From contig NZ_CP107942.1 of the NCBI RefSeq assembly GCF_036053395.1, positions 9,766,001 to 9,830,000 on the forward strand: DNA of 64,000 nt, written 5' to 3'. The stretch comes from Actinoplanes sp. NBC_00393 (GTDB taxonomy: Bacteria; Actinomycetota; Actinomycetes; Mycobacteriales; Micromonosporaceae). A program made the translations under genes and the position numbers. Under the pieces are notes generated by a model, which was not told the DNA's origin, did not search any database, and saw only the letters and a program-made list of their open reading frames with translations. This document shows positions 50,994-60,575 of this stretch, in pieces (position 1 is the first letter of the stretch; every line of letters starts with the position of its first letter).

Positions 50994-51401
50994 CGGTTGC
51001 TCGGCCCTCGGCCCCGCCCACCTTGGTGTGGTGTCGGCGCGCGGCCCTCGGCCCGGGGCCCTGCCCGCCCGGCGCGTTGTCGGCGTCCCTGCCTGGGCCG
51101 TGCGGTCACTTGCCGAGGTCCGCGGGCCGGGTTGCATCTTGCCCAGGATTCGCCGCGCCTGCATGTCCGGACCCATCGGACCAGGTTCGTCGTGGCCGGC
51201 TGGTTCTTGTTGGCGGAGGCAAACCATGTGGTCGCGGTGGGTTTGATCGATCGGCCGACGTTGGTGCCGTTTCCCGCTTGGTTGATACAGCGCTGGAGGT
51301 CAGCTGGGTTTGTTCAGCTCGACCGGAACTTTGCCATGTGATCGATTGCGACGCCGCGCGCTTGCGAGCCGCGTCGGGCTGTAGGTGGCGGAAGGCGGGC
51401 G
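50994..51401. other. non-coding stretch
   Basis: No gene, repeat or terminator that I can support in these 408 bases between the convergent DMT and GT87 genes. Overlapping frames here have no recognisable protein sequence. A decayed gene is possible but no fragment is identifiable. Confidence 0.5.
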
Positions 51402-52523
51402 CTATGTCGCGGCGGACGGTGGGGTTGAGGACGCGTAGGGCGTACCGGGGAGGGGGTGTTGGGTTTGGGTTGGTCTGGTGGGGAGGAAGAGCGCCAAGGC
51501 GATGGCCAGCAGGAGGCGTGACTCGCGCAGAGGGGTCCAGGTGAGGGCGGTGACCGGGGCCAGCATCACGGTCAGGATCGCTGCGCGGGTGGGGCGGGAC
51601 AGGGGGAGGAAGGCTGCCAGTACCAGCCAGATCTGGTGGTGGGTCCAGGAGACGGGGGAGAGGACCAGGCCGGCGGCGCCGGTGATCACCAGGGCGGTGC
51701 GTGGGTCGCGGAGGCCGGTGATGCGCCACAGGGCCAGGGCGGCGATTGCTCCGGCCAGGAGGGTGGCCAGTAGCGGGCGGTGTGGGACGTCCAGGCGGAG
51801 CAGGGCGCCGTTGAGGGACTGGTTGCCTACCGACGTGATGAAGCCCAGGCGGGGGACGTCGTGGACTTCGGAGGTCCAGTAACGCAGCGAATCCTGGGGG
51901 AGGAGCACCGCGGCGAAGGTGGTGCAGGCGGCGAAGGTTGCGGTGGCTACGGCGGCGGCTCGGCGGCGGCCGGTCAGCCAGAGCATCGGGATGAAGATCA
52001 GTGGGGTCAGCTTGATCGCTGCGGCCAGTCCGATGAGTACGCCCTGGTGGCGGCTGTGTCTGAGGGCCAGAGCGTCGACGGTGACTAGTACGGCCAGGAG
52101 GAGGCTGATCTGGCCGTAGCGGAAGTTCGAGGAGACCGGGGCGGACAGCATCAGGGCCAGGGCGATCCAGGGTGCTGCCTCTCTGCGGAACAGATGGGCC
52201 AGGGCGATCGCGGCTGCGGCGGTGGCGAGGGTCCAGGTCAGGTAGAGGAGTGGGGGCGGCAGCAGGGCCGGGATGAGCAGGAGCAGGGCGGCGAACGGTG
52301 GGTAGGTGAAAGGGGCGTTGCCGTTGCGGATGTAGTCGTAGAGGCTTCCGCCGTCTCGCAGGGTGTCGAGGGCGCCCAGGTAGACCTGGAGGTCGGTGAG
52401 GCGCAGCTCTTCCGGGCGGTGCAGGGCGATGGCGCCGGTTGTCGCTGCTACCAGCAGGGCCGGAGTCCAGAGCAGGCCGGGGAGGCGGGTGACTGTCCGG
52501 CTGTAGAGGCTGTTCAGGGCCAA
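51402..52523 (-). CDS. GT87 polyprenol-phosphate-mannose-dependent mannosyltransferase
   Basis: 373 aa from TTG 52523. A polytopic membrane protein (about ten helices) with the family pattern DLQVYLGALDTLRDGGSLYDY, FTYPPFAALLLLIPALLP and IGLAAAIKLTPLIFIPML, and a conserved SPVSWTHHQIW. GT87 (DUF2029) enzymes use decaprenyl-phosphate-mannose to add alpha-1,2-mannose to lipomannan-type glycans on the outer side of the membrane. The acceptor here is unknown. It shares a CTATGTAG box 11 bases ahead of its start with the gene upstream. Confidence 0.88.
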   Translation of the reverse strand: MALNSLYSRTVTRLPGLLWTPALLVAATTGAIALHRPEELRLTDLQVYLGALDTLRDGGSLYDYIRNGNAPFTYPPFAALLLLIPALLPPPLLYLTWTLATAAAAIALAHLFRREAAPWIALALMLSAPVSSNFRYGQISLLLAVLVTVDALALRHSRHQGVLIGLAAAIKLTPLIFIPMLWLTGRRRAAAVATATFAACTTFAAVLLPQDSLRYWTSEVHDVPRLGFITSVGNQSLNGALLRLDVPHRPLLATLLAGAIAALALWRITGLRDPRTALVITGAAGLVLSPVSWTHHQIWLVLAAFLPLSRPTRAAILTVMLAPVTALTWTPLRESRLLLAIALALFLPTRPTQTQHPLPGTPYASSTPPSAAT

Positions 52524-52580
52524 TGTTGTTTCCCTACATAGGGTGCCGCGAGAAGTTGCTGCCGCGGCGGCGGTCAGGGG

Positions 52581-53765
52581 TCAGGCGTGTTGTGGTTCCG
52601 CGGTGCGGTGACGTGTGGCCAGGTGATGGCTGAGCAGGAGGGCTACCGCGAAGGCCAGCGCGGCGCGGCCGGCGGGGTGTGCGAGGAAGCCGAAGCCGAA
52701 CACTGTCGAGTTGTCGATTACTCGGGGCAGGGTGAGTTCGGGGGTGGCGGCGCGAGGTAGGTGCCCGGCCAGCAGGAGAACGGCGGCGGCGGTGCTGGTG
52801 GCTGCGAGGATGAGCGGATCGATCCGGCGGCGGATCGGGCTGATGAGTCGGGATGCGCGGGATTGGATCGCTCCGGCCCGGCTCAGGCGGGTCCCGGCGG
52901 GCCGGGGTGCGGTCAGCAGGGCGGCGGTCAGGAAGGCTGTGCAGAGCAGGAGCGGGCCGGTGAGGGCTGCGGCGTTGGCCAGCAGGATGTCGGAGGCGTG
53001 GAAGGCGGGGCCGGTGCTGTGCAGGCCGCCGAAGGTGGCCCGGCCGTCGGGGAAATAGGTGCCGAAGCCGCCGGTGCCGCCGGGCAGCATGGCCAAGGGG
53101 AACCAGGCCGGTGCGGTCGCGGCAGGGACGCCCAGGGTGGCGGCGGCGTGCAGCGAGCCTGCGACGGCGGACGCGTGCACGGCGAGCAGGCCGCCGATGA
53201 TCGCGGTGGCTGCGGCCGGCCGGGTGCGGCCGGTGCTGCGGAACCGGAGCGTTGCCCAGGCGGTCAGGGCGGTCACGGCCGTCCAGGTGGCGACGGCGGG
53301 TGTGACGTCGCGCCAGCCCATGAACGGCATCACTGCGGTCTCGTTGCCGGCCAGCAGGAAGGCGAACGCTGCGCCGCCGGTCAGGATGGCCGCGCGGATC
53401 GGGCTGCGTGGTCGCCAGCATGTGCCGGCACCGGCCATGGCCAGCGTCGACACGGCGAGCGAAGCGGCCACCAGGAGCGCCTCGCCGGACCACGGGAGCC
53501 GGGTCTCGGCCAGGTGCAGGACGAGGTGGACGCCGTTGAACAGCGCCGCCGCGAGCAGCACGACGAGGGCGGCACCGGTAGCGCTTGCAGTAAGAGCCCG
53601 CGCAGGGATACGCGCAGTGAACAGGCTGCCGGCAAACGTCAGCATCTGCCAGGGCCGGCTGCGCAGATGGAACAGCTCGGCGCACCACTCCTGATGAAGG
53701 TCGGCAGACCGCCGGGCCGCCGCGCGCAGCAGAAGCCGGGCGAAGCACTCGACGACAGCAGCCAT
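52581..53765 (-). CDS. polytopic membrane protein of unknown function
   Basis: 394 aa from ATG 53765. The N-terminus (ARRSADLHQEWCAELFHLRSRPWQMLTFAGSLF) resembles the short prefix seen in actinobacterial membrane proteins encoded next to PadR regulators. About eight transmembrane helices follow, with a loop containing GGFGTYFPDGRATFGGLHSTGPAFHASD. No catalytic motif and no PadR gene nearby. It is followed after 57 bases by the GT87 gene. Confidence 0.7.
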   Translation of the reverse strand: MAAVVECFARLLLRAAARRSADLHQEWCAELFHLRSRPWQMLTFAGSLFTARIPARALTASATGAALVVLLAAALFNGVHLVLHLAETRLPWSGEALLVAASLAVSTLAMAGAGTCWRPRSPIRAAILTGGAAFAFLLAGNETAVMPFMGWRDVTPAVATWTAVTALTAWATLRFRSTGRTRPAAATAIIGGLLAVHASAVAGSLHAAATLGVPAATAPAWFPLAMLPGGTGGFGTYFPDGRATFGGLHSTGPAFHASDILLANAAALTGPLLLCTAFLTAALLTAPRPAGTRLSRAGAIQSRASRLISPIRRRIDPLILAATSTAAAVLLLAGHLPRAATPELTLPRVIDNSTVFGFGFLAHPAGRAALAFAVALLLSHHLATRHRTAEPQHA

Positions 53766-53807
53766 GTCGGAACTCTACATAGCCCGGGCAATGCTGGAAA
53801 GGGCTGA

Positions 53808-54920
53808 TCAGGGCGCGCGTGGAAGCATCACGGTGACGACCAGCCCGCCCTCGTCCCGGGGGTCGGCCCGGACATCGCCGCCATGGGCCCGGGCCACCGC
53901 GCGGACGATGGACAGGCCCAGACCCGCACCGGGAGAGGCCAGGCGTTCCGTGCCGTAGCGGTGGAACGGTTCGAACAGGCCGGGCACCTCGTAACGGGGG
54001 ACGACCGGCCCGGAGTTGGCGACCTGCAACTCCACCCAGCCGTCGGTACGGGTACGCGTAGCCACACTCACCCAGCCCTCAGCCGCCACGTTGTGCCGCA
54101 CCCCGTTCTCCACCAGGTTCTGCACCAGCCGTTCCAGCAGCACCGGGTCGCCGAGCACCGCCGCCTCCCCGGGTTCGGCGAGCACCTTCACGGTGTCCGA
54201 GACGGCGACGTGGTCGACGATGTCAGCCAGGTCGACGTACGACCGTTCCGTCACCTCCCGATCCGAGCGCGCCAGCAGAAGCAGCCCGTCGATCAGCCGC
54301 CCATGCCGGTCGTTGATGGCGAGCAGCGTGGAGCCGAGCTGGCGTACCTCGGGTGAGGCCGACTCCGGAGCGAGCGCGACCTCCAGCAGGGTCCGGTTCA
54401 GGGTGAGCGGCGTACGCAGCTCATGCGACGCGCTCGCGATGAAGCGCCGCTGCCCGTCGAACGACTGGTCGAGGCGGCTCAGCATCAGATCGAAGGTGTC
54501 GGCCAGCTGTCTGATCTCGTCGTCCGGCCCGTCCAGGGCGATCCGCTCGTGCAGCCCGCGGTCAGCAGCCGGCGCCTCGGCGATCCGGCGGGCGGTCGCG
54601 GTGATCTGGTGCAGCGGCTGCAGCAGCCGGCCGGCGATCAGCCAGCCCAGCGCGATCGTCGCCGCGCTGACCACGACCAGCGCGATCGCGCCCTGGGTGA
54701 GCATGGTCTGCATGGTCTGCGCCTGGGTGCCCTCGACCAGTTCCCGGGCGTAGACCTCCCCGTTCGGCGGCGGGGCGGCCGCCTCACCCGCGATCGAGGT
54801 GCGCACCGTCGGCGCGTCCCGGTCGACCAGCAGATAGATGGCGCCGAGCAGGACCAGGCCGGCGAGCACGAACAGCCCGCCGTAGACCAGGGTGAGCCGG
54901 CCGCGCACGGTGAGCCTCAT
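53808..54920 (-). CDS. sensor histidine kinase
   Basis: 370 aa from ATG 54920. TM1 (residues 8-32), an extracytoplasmic loop of about 45 residues, TM2 (78-98), HAMP (about 99-155), DHp with phospho-acceptor His166 in FIASASHELRTPL, and a GHKL ATPase with N box RLVQNLVENGVRHN and G box SPGAGLGLSIVRAVA. Its ATG overlaps the response-regulator stop by four bases. The pair is divergent from the lipoprotein/ABC-export operon, which it probably controls. Confidence 0.93.
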   Translation of the reverse strand: MRLTVRGRLTLVYGGLFVLAGLVLLGAIYLLVDRDAPTVRTSIAGEAAAPPPNGEVYARELVEGTQAQTMQTMLTQGAIALVVVSAATIALGWLIAGRLLQPLHQITATARRIAEAPAADRGLHERIALDGPDDEIRQLADTFDLMLSRLDQSFDGQRRFIASASHELRTPLTLNRTLLEVALAPESASPEVRQLGSTLLAINDRHGRLIDGLLLLARSDREVTERSYVDLADIVDHVAVSDTVKVLAEPGEAAVLGDPVLLERLVQNLVENGVRHNVAAEGWVSVATRTRTDGWVELQVANSGPVVPRYEVPGLFEPFHRYGTERLASPGAGLGLSIVRAVARAHGGDVRADPRDEGGLVVTVMLPRAP

Positions 54921-55573
54921 CGGATCCGGTACCCCACTCCCGGCTCGGTCAGCACCACCGGCGGATCGCCCAGTTTGCGGCGCAACTTCAAGATCGTCAT
55001 GCGTACGGCGTGCGTGAACGGATCGGCGTTCTCGTCCCACGCCTTCTCCAGCAGGGTCTCGGCGGAGACCGCGGTGCCGTCGGCGCGCAGCAGCTCGGCC
55101 AGCACCGCGAACTCCTTGCGGGACAGCGGCACGTACCGCCCGTCGCGGTGCACCTCCCGCCGGTACGGGTCCAGGCTGATCCCGGCCCGGCGCAGGATCG
55201 GCGGGGCGGCCGGCCGGGCCCGCCGTCCCAGCGACGCGACCCGGGCGGACAGTTCCCGGAAGGCGAACGGCTTGGGCAGGTAGTCGTCGGCGCCGAGGGA
55301 CAGCCCGGTGACCCGGTCGTCCACGCCGGCCGCCGCGGTCAGCATCAGCACCCGGATGTCGGTCTTGCGTTCGGCGAGAACCTGGCACACCTTGTCGCCG
55401 TGCACCACCGGCACGTCCCGGTCCAGCACCACCACGTCGTAGTCGTTGACGTCGATCCGTTCCAGGGCCGAGCCGCCGTCGTAGACGACGTCCACCGCGT
55501 GCGCCTCGTGCCGCAACCCCTGCGCCACCGCGTCGGCGAGCAGCGGCTCGTCCTCCACCACCAGGATCCGCAT
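54917..55573 (-). CDS. OmpR-family response regulator
   Basis: 218 aa. Receiver with acidic pocket VVEDEP, phospho-acceptor Asp51 (VVVLDRDVP), Thr in LMLTAAAG and Lys in DDYLPKPFAFRE; C-terminal winged helix YVPLSRKEFAVLAELLRADG and AVRMTILKLRRKLGDPPVV with GVGYRI. It is the partner of the overlapping histidine kinase and lies head-to-head with the lipoprotein gene 88 bases away. Confidence 0.93.
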   Translation of the reverse strand: MRILVVEDEPLLADAVAQGLRHEAHAVDVVYDGGSALERIDVNDYDVVVLDRDVPVVHGDKVCQVLAERKTDIRVLMLTAAAGVDDRVTGLSLGADDYLPKPFAFRELSARVASLGRRARPAAPPILRRAGISLDPYRREVHRDGRYVPLSRKEFAVLAELLRADGTAVSAETLLEKAWDENADPFTHAVRMTILKLRRKLGDPPVVLTEPGVGYRIR

Positions 55574-55661
55574 GTCTCCATACTGGCCCGCCGCCGTGTC
55601 AACTCACCGTCATCGTTTTCGTTGACGCCCCGGAAACCCGTCCCTCGCTTCACTGCGTCAC

Positions 55662-56216
55662 ATGTTCACGACGAGATGGAGAGCGGCTCTCGCGCTCGGC
55701 GTACTGGCCACGGCGATGGCGGCGGGCTGCGCGAAGACCACCGAAACGCCGGGTGTGGCCACCGCGGCCAGCGCCGGCCCGAAGAGCACCGCGAGCCCGA
55801 CGGCGAGCGCTGACCCGTACGACCCGGTCAAGTACTCGGAATGCATGCGGGAGAACGGCATGACCTGGTTCCCCGACCCGGAGGACGGCAAGATGACCGT
55901 CGCGGTCCCGTCCGATGTCGACAAGGACAAACTCAAGGAGGCCGAGGAGGCCTGCCGGCAGTACGCCCCGAACGGCGGGGAGAGGCCCGAACCGGACCCG
56001 GAGGCGCTCGAGCAGAGCCGGCAGATGGCCAAGTGCATGCGGGAGAACGGGGTGCCGAACTTCCCGGACCCGGAGCCGGACGGCGGCATCGCGCTCGACA
56101 GCAGCCAACTCGGCACCGGACCGGGCGATCCCACCTTCGACAAGGCCGAGCAGGCCTGCTCGAGGCACCGGCCGTCCGGAGCGGTGGAACGGCACGTGGA
56201 AGGAAACCCGGCATGA
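55662..56216 (+). CDS. lipoprotein with two CMRENG/FPDPE repeats
   Basis: 184 aa from ATG 55662. A signal peptide with lipobox MAAGC (lipidated Cys23), a Thr/Ala/Ser-rich linker, and two homologous units: [17 protein letters not shown] ... EEACRQY (Cys61, Cys98) and [16 protein letters not shown] ... EQACSRH (Cys125, Cys166). Each unit has two cysteines about 40 residues apart that could form a disulfide outside the membrane. First gene of the export operon; its stop overlaps the next start. Possibly a substrate-binding or sensor subunit; role inferred from context only. Confidence 0.85.
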   Translation: MFTTRWRAALALGVLATAMAAGCAKTTETPGVATAASAGPKSTASPTASADPYDPVKYSECMRENGMTWFPDPEDGKMTVAVPSDVDKDKLKEAEEACRQYAPNGGERPEPDPEALEQSRQMAKCMRENGVPNFPDPEPDGGIALDSSQLGTGPGDPTFDKAEQACSRHRPSGAVERHVEGNPA

Positions 56217-57268
56217 GGCGGCGTACGACCGTCGGCCTGGCCGCGGTGCTGACAGCGGGAGCGGCGGCCGCGGCGGTGGTCGTGGCCGGCCTGCCCGAGG
56301 CGGAGAGCGGCACCGGCTCGGGCAGCACCCGGCCGGCCGCGACCGCGCAGGTGAAGAAGGAGACGCTGGTCGACAAGGAGGACCACGACGGTTCCCTCGG
56401 CTACGGCGACAGCACCACGGTCAACACCCGGCTGAGCGGCACGGTGACCCGGCTGCCCGCGGTCGGCGCCACGATCAAGCGGGGCAGGACGCTCTACCGG
56501 CTGGACAACGACCCGGTCGTGCTGCTGTACGGCTCGCTGCCGGCGTACCGCGACCTGTCCTCCGGCGTGGCGGGCGCCGACGTCAAGCAGTTCGAGAAGA
56601 ACCTGTGGGCGCTGGGCTACCGCGGCTTCACGGTCGACGACGAGTACACCTCGGCGACCGCCGACGCGGTCGAGCAGTGGCAGGACGACCTGGGCCGGAC
56701 CGAGACCGGCACGGTGGAACTCGGCCGGGTCTTCTACCAGCCCGGCCCGGTACGCGTCGACGCCCACACCGCCGCATCCGGCGCGGCCGTCCAGCCCGGC
56801 GGCGAGATCCTCGACATCACCGGCACCGGCCAGGTCGCCACGATCGAACTGGACATGGCCGACCAGCGGCTGGCGAAGAAGGGCGCCGCCGTCCAGGTCA
56901 CCCTGCCGGACGGCAAGACTGTCGCCGCGAGGATCAGCGGCGTCACGACGTTCGTCGACACCTCCGACAACCCGGAGCAGGAGGACACCACCAAGCTGCG
57001 CCTGACCATCTCCTTCGGCGAACCGCCGAGCGGTGGCCTGGACGACGCGTCGGTGACGGTCGCCTTCAGCTCCTCGGAACGCAGGAACGTTCTCACCGTT
57101 CCGGTCAACGCCCTGCTCGCGCTCTCCGAAGGCGGGTACGGCCTGCAGGTCGTGGACGGCAGCACCACCCGGATCCTCGCCGTCGAGACCGGCCTGTTCG
57201 CCGGCGGCCGGGTCGAGGTGTCCGGCAGCGGTCTCACCGCCGGCATGACGGTCGGGGTGCCGGCATGA
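56213..57268 (+). CDS. exporter adaptor protein (HlyD/MacA-like) with peptidoglycan-binding domain
   Basis: 351 aa from ATG 56213, in an ATGA overlap with the lipoprotein gene and behind GGAAGG. N-terminal signal anchor, a lipoyl-like barrel split around residues 70-110 ([29 protein letters not shown]) and an inserted PG_binding_1 domain ([31 protein letters not shown]). Then comes a beta-barrel region ([24 protein letters not shown] ... [18 protein letters not shown]). It links an ABC exporter to the cell wall rather than to an outer membrane channel. Confidence 0.9.
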   Translation: MRRRTTVGLAAVLTAGAAAAAVVVAGLPEAESGTGSGSTRPAATAQVKKETLVDKEDHDGSLGYGDSTTVNTRLSGTVTRLPAVGATIKRGRTLYRLDNDPVVLLYGSLPAYRDLSSGVAGADVKQFEKNLWALGYRGFTVDDEYTSATADAVEQWQDDLGRTETGTVELGRVFYQPGPVRVDAHTAASGAAVQPGGEILDITGTGQVATIELDMADQRLAKKGAAVQVTLPDGKTVAARISGVTTFVDTSDNPEQEDTTKLRLTISFGEPPSGGLDDASVTVAFSSSERRNVLTVPVNALLALSEGGYGLQVVDGSTTRILAVETGLFAGGRVEVSGSGLTAGMTVGVPA

Positions 57269-57924
57269 GCCCGGTCATCGAGCTCACCGGCGTCACGAAG
57301 CAGTACCCCGGCGGCGTCACCGCGCTACGCGACGTCGACCTGACCGTCGAGCAGGGCGAGCTGATCGCGATTGTCGGGCCGTCCGGCTCCGGCAAGTCCA
57401 CGATGCTGCACCTGATCGGCACGCTGGACCGGCCGTCGGCAGGCACGGTCCGCATCGACGGCTACGACGTGGCGTCGCTGTCCGACCGGCAACTGTCCGC
57501 GCTGCGGGCCCGCCGGATCGGCTTCGTGTTCCAGCAGTTCCACCTGGCCCCGGGACGCGACGCGGTGGCCAATGTCGCCGACGGTCTGCTCTACGCGGGC
57601 GTACCGAAAAAGGAGCGTGAGTGGCGTGCCGAGGCCGCGCTGACCCGGGTCGGACTCGGTGACCGGCTCGGGCATCGCCCGCATCAGCTCTCCGGCGGCG
57701 AACGGCAGCGCGTCGCCGTCGCCCGGGCGGTGGCCGGCGACCCGGCGGTGCTGCTCGCCGACGAGCCGACCGGAAACCTGGACTCGGTCTCCGGGGCCGG
57801 GGTCGTGGAGCTGCTGCGCGAGCTGAACGCGTCCGGCACCACCGTCCTGGTGATCACCCACGACCACGAGATCGCCGGCGCGCTGCCCCGGCAGGTCCCG
57901 ATGCTCGACGGGCAGGTGGTCTGA
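57265..57924 (+). CDS. ABC transporter ATP-binding protein (MacB/LolD type)
   Basis: 219 aa from ATG 57265, overlapping the adaptor stop by four bases. Walker [15 protein letters not shown]-loop [10 protein letters not shown], signature [16 protein letters not shown], Walker [14 protein letters not shown] and switch His in VITHDHE. Typical ATPase of type VII (MacB-like) mechanotransmission ABC systems. It energises the permease encoded next. Confidence 0.95.
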   Translation: MSPVIELTGVTKQYPGGVTALRDVDLTVEQGELIAIVGPSGSGKSTMLHLIGTLDRPSAGTVRIDGYDVASLSDRQLSALRARRIGFVFQQFHLAPGRDAVANVADGLLYAGVPKKEREWRAEAALTRVGLGDRLGHRPHQLSGGERQRVAVARAVAGDPAVLLADEPTGNLDSVSGAGVVELLRELNASGTTVLVITHDHEIAGALPRQVPMLDGQVV

Positions 57925-57925
57925 G

Positions 57926-59110
57926 ATGCCCGCACCTCAACCGGCCCGCCTGCGCGGATCCGATCTGCTCCGGCTCGGCGGCTCCGGGCTGCGGGCCCGG
58001 CCGCTGCGCGCCGTCCTCTCCGCTCTCGGCATCGCGATCGGGATCGCCGCGATGGTCTCCGTCGTGGGCATCTCCTCGTCGAGCCGGGCCGACCTGGACG
58101 AGGCCCTCGCCGAACTGGGCACCAACATGCTCACCGTCTCGCCCGGCAACACCATGTTCGGCGAGACCGCCACCCTGCCCGACGAAGCCCTCGGCATGAT
58201 CGAACGGATCGGGCCGGTGACCTCGGCGACCGCCACCGGCAAGGTGGACGGCGCCAGGATCTACCGGACCGATCAGATCCCGGCGGGCCAGAGCGGCGGG
58301 CTGTCCCTGCTCGCCGCCCAGCTCGACCTGCTCGCCACGGTGAACGCCGAGCTGGCCCGCGGCGCCTGGCTGAACGCCGCCACCGCCCGCTACCCGGCGG
58401 TGGTCCTCGGCGCCGCCGCGGCACAACGGCTCGGCGACGTGCCCTCGGTCTACATCGGTGGCCGCTGGTACTCCGTGGTCGGCGTCCTGCAGCAGGTCGC
58501 GCTCGCCCCGGAACTCGACAACGCCGTCCTGATCGGCTGGGACGCGGCCAAGCAGTACCTGGCCTTCGACGGGCACGCCACCACCGTCTACACCCGGTCG
58601 ATCGAGTCGCAGGTGGAAGCGGTCCGCGCGGTGCTGGCGCCGACCGCCAACCTGGAGAGCCCGGACGAGGTGCAGGTCTCCAACCCGTCCGACGCGCTGC
58701 TCGCGCAGCGGGCCGCCAGCCAGGCGTTCAACGCGCTGCTGCTCGGCCTCGGCGCGGTGGCGCTGCTGGTCGGCGGCATCGGGGTGGCCAACACGATGGT
58801 CATCTCGGTTCTCGAACGGCGGGCCGAGATCGGGCTGCGCCGCTCGCTCGGCGCGACCCGCGGCCAGATCCGCACCCAGTTCGTCTCCGAGTCGCTGCTG
58901 TTGTCGCTGCTCGGCGGGGTGGGCGGGGTGCTCGCCGGCGCCGCGGTGACGCTGGCCTACGCGACCTCCCAGCAGTGGCCGACGGTCGTACCGCTGTGGG
59001 CGGTCGGCGGCGGGCTGGCCGCGACGCTGGTGATCGGCGCGGTCGCCGGCCTCTACCCGGCGATCCGGGCCGCCCGACTGGCGCCGACCGAGGCGCTGGC
59101 CGCGGCCTGA
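57926..59110 (+). CDS. ABC transporter permease (MacB/FtsX type)
   Basis: 394 aa from ATG 57926. One N-terminal helix after LRARPLRAVLSALGIAIGIAAMVSVVGI, a large extracytoplasmic MacB_PCD domain (about 55-260), and three C-terminal helices with LLVGGIGVANTMVISVLERRAEIGLRRSLGATR, the FtsX signature. Together with the ATPase, adaptor and lipoprotein it forms an export or mechanotransmission system. Its last 58 bases overlap the convergent methyltransferase gene. Confidence 0.94.
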   Translation: MPAPQPARLRGSDLLRLGGSGLRARPLRAVLSALGIAIGIAAMVSVVGISSSSRADLDEALAELGTNMLTVSPGNTMFGETATLPDEALGMIERIGPVTSATATGKVDGARIYRTDQIPAGQSGGLSLLAAQLDLLATVNAELARGAWLNAATARYPAVVLGAAAAQRLGDVPSVYIGGRWYSVVGVLQQVALAPELDNAVLIGWDAAKQYLAFDGHATTVYTRSIESQVEAVRAVLAPTANLESPDEVQVSNPSDALLAQRAASQAFNALLLGLGAVALLVGGIGVANTMVISVLERRAEIGLRRSLGATRGQIRTQFVSESLLLSLLGGVGGVLAGAAVTLAYATSQQWPTVVPLWAVGGGLAATLVIGAVAGLYPAIRAARLAPTEALAAA

Positions 59111-59844
59111 GCGATTATCAGGTGGGCTTCGAGGGGTACGGCGACGCTGCCGCCGATCCCCACGAAGCCCGCCATCGGCGCCCGGCAGGCCGCGATGATC
59201 CGCTCGTCCGCCGTCACACCGAGCGGCAGCAGCTCGCCGGTCACGAACGCCTCCAGCGACGGCGCCCGCGTCGCGCCGACCCACGAGTCGAACCTGTCGA
59301 TGCGCAACCCGGCCGCGGCGAACCAGCCGGTCAGCACCTCCGGGTCGCCGGCGGAGAAATACGCCTCGACCAGCGCGGCGTGCGGACCGACCGCCTCGGT
59401 GAACACCCGGTATCCGGCACTGTGCGACAGCCGCCCCGGCACCTGCACCGCGACCCGGCCGGCCACCCGGCCCATCTCCCGCAGCGCCGCCACCGGATCG
59501 TCGAAGAACATCAGCGCCGCCTGCGACAGCGCCACGTCGAACGAGCCGTCGGCGAACGGCAGCCGGTGCGCGTCGCCCAGCTGCCACCGCAGCTCCGGCC
59601 GGATCCGCCGGGCCACCGCCAGCATCGCGTCGTTGCGGTCCACACCGGTGACGGCCCCGCTCCGGCCGGCCGCGGTCCGGGCCACGATGCCGGTGCCACA
59701 CGCCACGTCCAGCACCCGCTCGCCGGGCCGCACCCCGGCGGCCTCGACCAGACGCCGCGCCCACGCCCCGAAGAGCGCCGGCACGAACGTCGCCTCGTAG
59801 AAGTCGGCGGCCTCCGCCGACAGGGCATACGTCTGTTCGGTCAT
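59053..59844 (-). CDS. class I SAM-dependent methyltransferase
   Basis: 263 aa from ATG 59844. Motif I ERVLDVACGTGIVARTAA, then TGVDRNDAMLAVARRI, GDAHRLPFADGSFDVALSQAALMFF and a C-terminal half like the UbiE/COQ5 (Methyltransf_11/25) group. Substrate unknown. The C-terminus runs 58 bp over the permease gene. It is divergent from the HxlR gene, with 92 bases between the starts. Confidence 0.88.
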   Translation of the reverse strand: MTEQTYALSAEAADFYEATFVPALFGAWARRLVEAAGVRPGERVLDVACGTGIVARTAAGRSGAVTGVDRNDAMLAVARRIRPELRWQLGDAHRLPFADGSFDVALSQAALMFFDDPVAALREMGRVAGRVAVQVPGRLSHSAGYRVFTEAVGPHAALVEAYFSAGDPEVLTGWFAAAGLRIDRFDSWVGATRAPSLEAFVTGELLPLGVTADERIIAACRAPMAGFVGIGGSVAVPLEAHLIIAQAAASASVGASRAARIAG

Positions 59845-59936
59845 GCGCCCAGACAAGCAGCGCCAGGGTTGCCCGGAAAGTTCGAATAATGGACCGGGGC
59901 TTGGCGCGCCGCCCACCCACGCCGGATGGTGGGGAG

Positions 59937-60575
59937 ATGCGAGGCTACGGGCAGTACTGTCCGATCGCCCTGGCCGCCGAGGTCTTCGCCGAGCGATGGA
60001 CACCGATCATCATCCGCAACCTGCATCTCGGCTGCGGTCGGTTCACCGAGATCCTCGACGGCGCGCCGGGGCTGCCGCGCAGCGTGCTCGTGCAACGCCT
60101 GCGCACCCTGGAACGCACCGGCGTCGTCCACCGCACCCAGAACGGCCGGTCCACCGCCTACGCCCTCACCGCCTGCGGCCACGAACTCGCCGAAGTATGC
60201 CTCGCGCTGGGCGCCTGGGGCGCCCGCTGGCGCTCGGTGCGTCCCGAGGACCAGGACCCCTATCTCGCGCTCTGGACCCTGGCCAGGATGATCACCCCGG
60301 ATCTGGTGCCCCGCCCGCGCGTGGTCGTCGCCTTCCAGATCACCGACCGGCGGCCGCCGAACCGCTTCTGGCTCGTCCTGTCCCGCACCGGCAACGAGGT
60401 CTGCGCCCACCCACCCGGCTTCGACGAGGACGGCCAGGTGATCACGGACACCGCCGGCGTGGTCCGCTGGTATGCCGGCGAAACCGCCCTGCGCGGCCGG
60501 ATCACCGCCCCACGCTGGCTGCGCGCGTCACTCTCCGCTTGGGGCCATCTCAACCCTTATGCCTCGTACGCGTGA
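59937..60575 (+). CDS. HxlR-family transcriptional regulator
   Basis: 212 aa from ATG 59937 (MRGYGQYCPIALAAEVFAERW) behind GGTGGGGAG. The winged helix ERWTPIIIRNLHLGCGRFTEILDGAPGLPRSVLVQRLRTLERTGVVHR is the HxlR signature, followed by an extra ~100-residue C-terminal domain with VVVAFQITDRRPPNRFWLVLSR, as in the SCP2-like fused subgroup. It may regulate the divergent methyltransferase gene. Its stop codon is inside the left arm of the palindromic element. Confidence 0.9.
   Translation: MRGYGQYCPIALAAEVFAERWTPIIIRNLHLGCGRFTEILDGAPGLPRSVLVQRLRTLERTGVVHRTQNGRSTAYALTACGHELAEVCLALGAWGARWRSVRPEDQDPYLALWTLARMITPDLVPRPRVVVAFQITDRRPPNRFWLVLSRTGNEVCAHPPGFDEDGQVITDTAGVVRWYAGETALRGRITAPRWLRASLSAWGHLNPYASYA

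Noticed and set aside
48762..51227. An 821-aa reading frame on the minus strand
   Set aside because: Only the C-terminal 307 codons match a kinase. The rest is antisense to the DMT transporter gene and has no recognisable domain.
52534..53748. A 404-aa Arg/Pro-rich minus-strand frame
   Set aside because: It is an out-of-frame reading of the membrane-protein gene at 52581-53765, which has coherent transmembrane helices.
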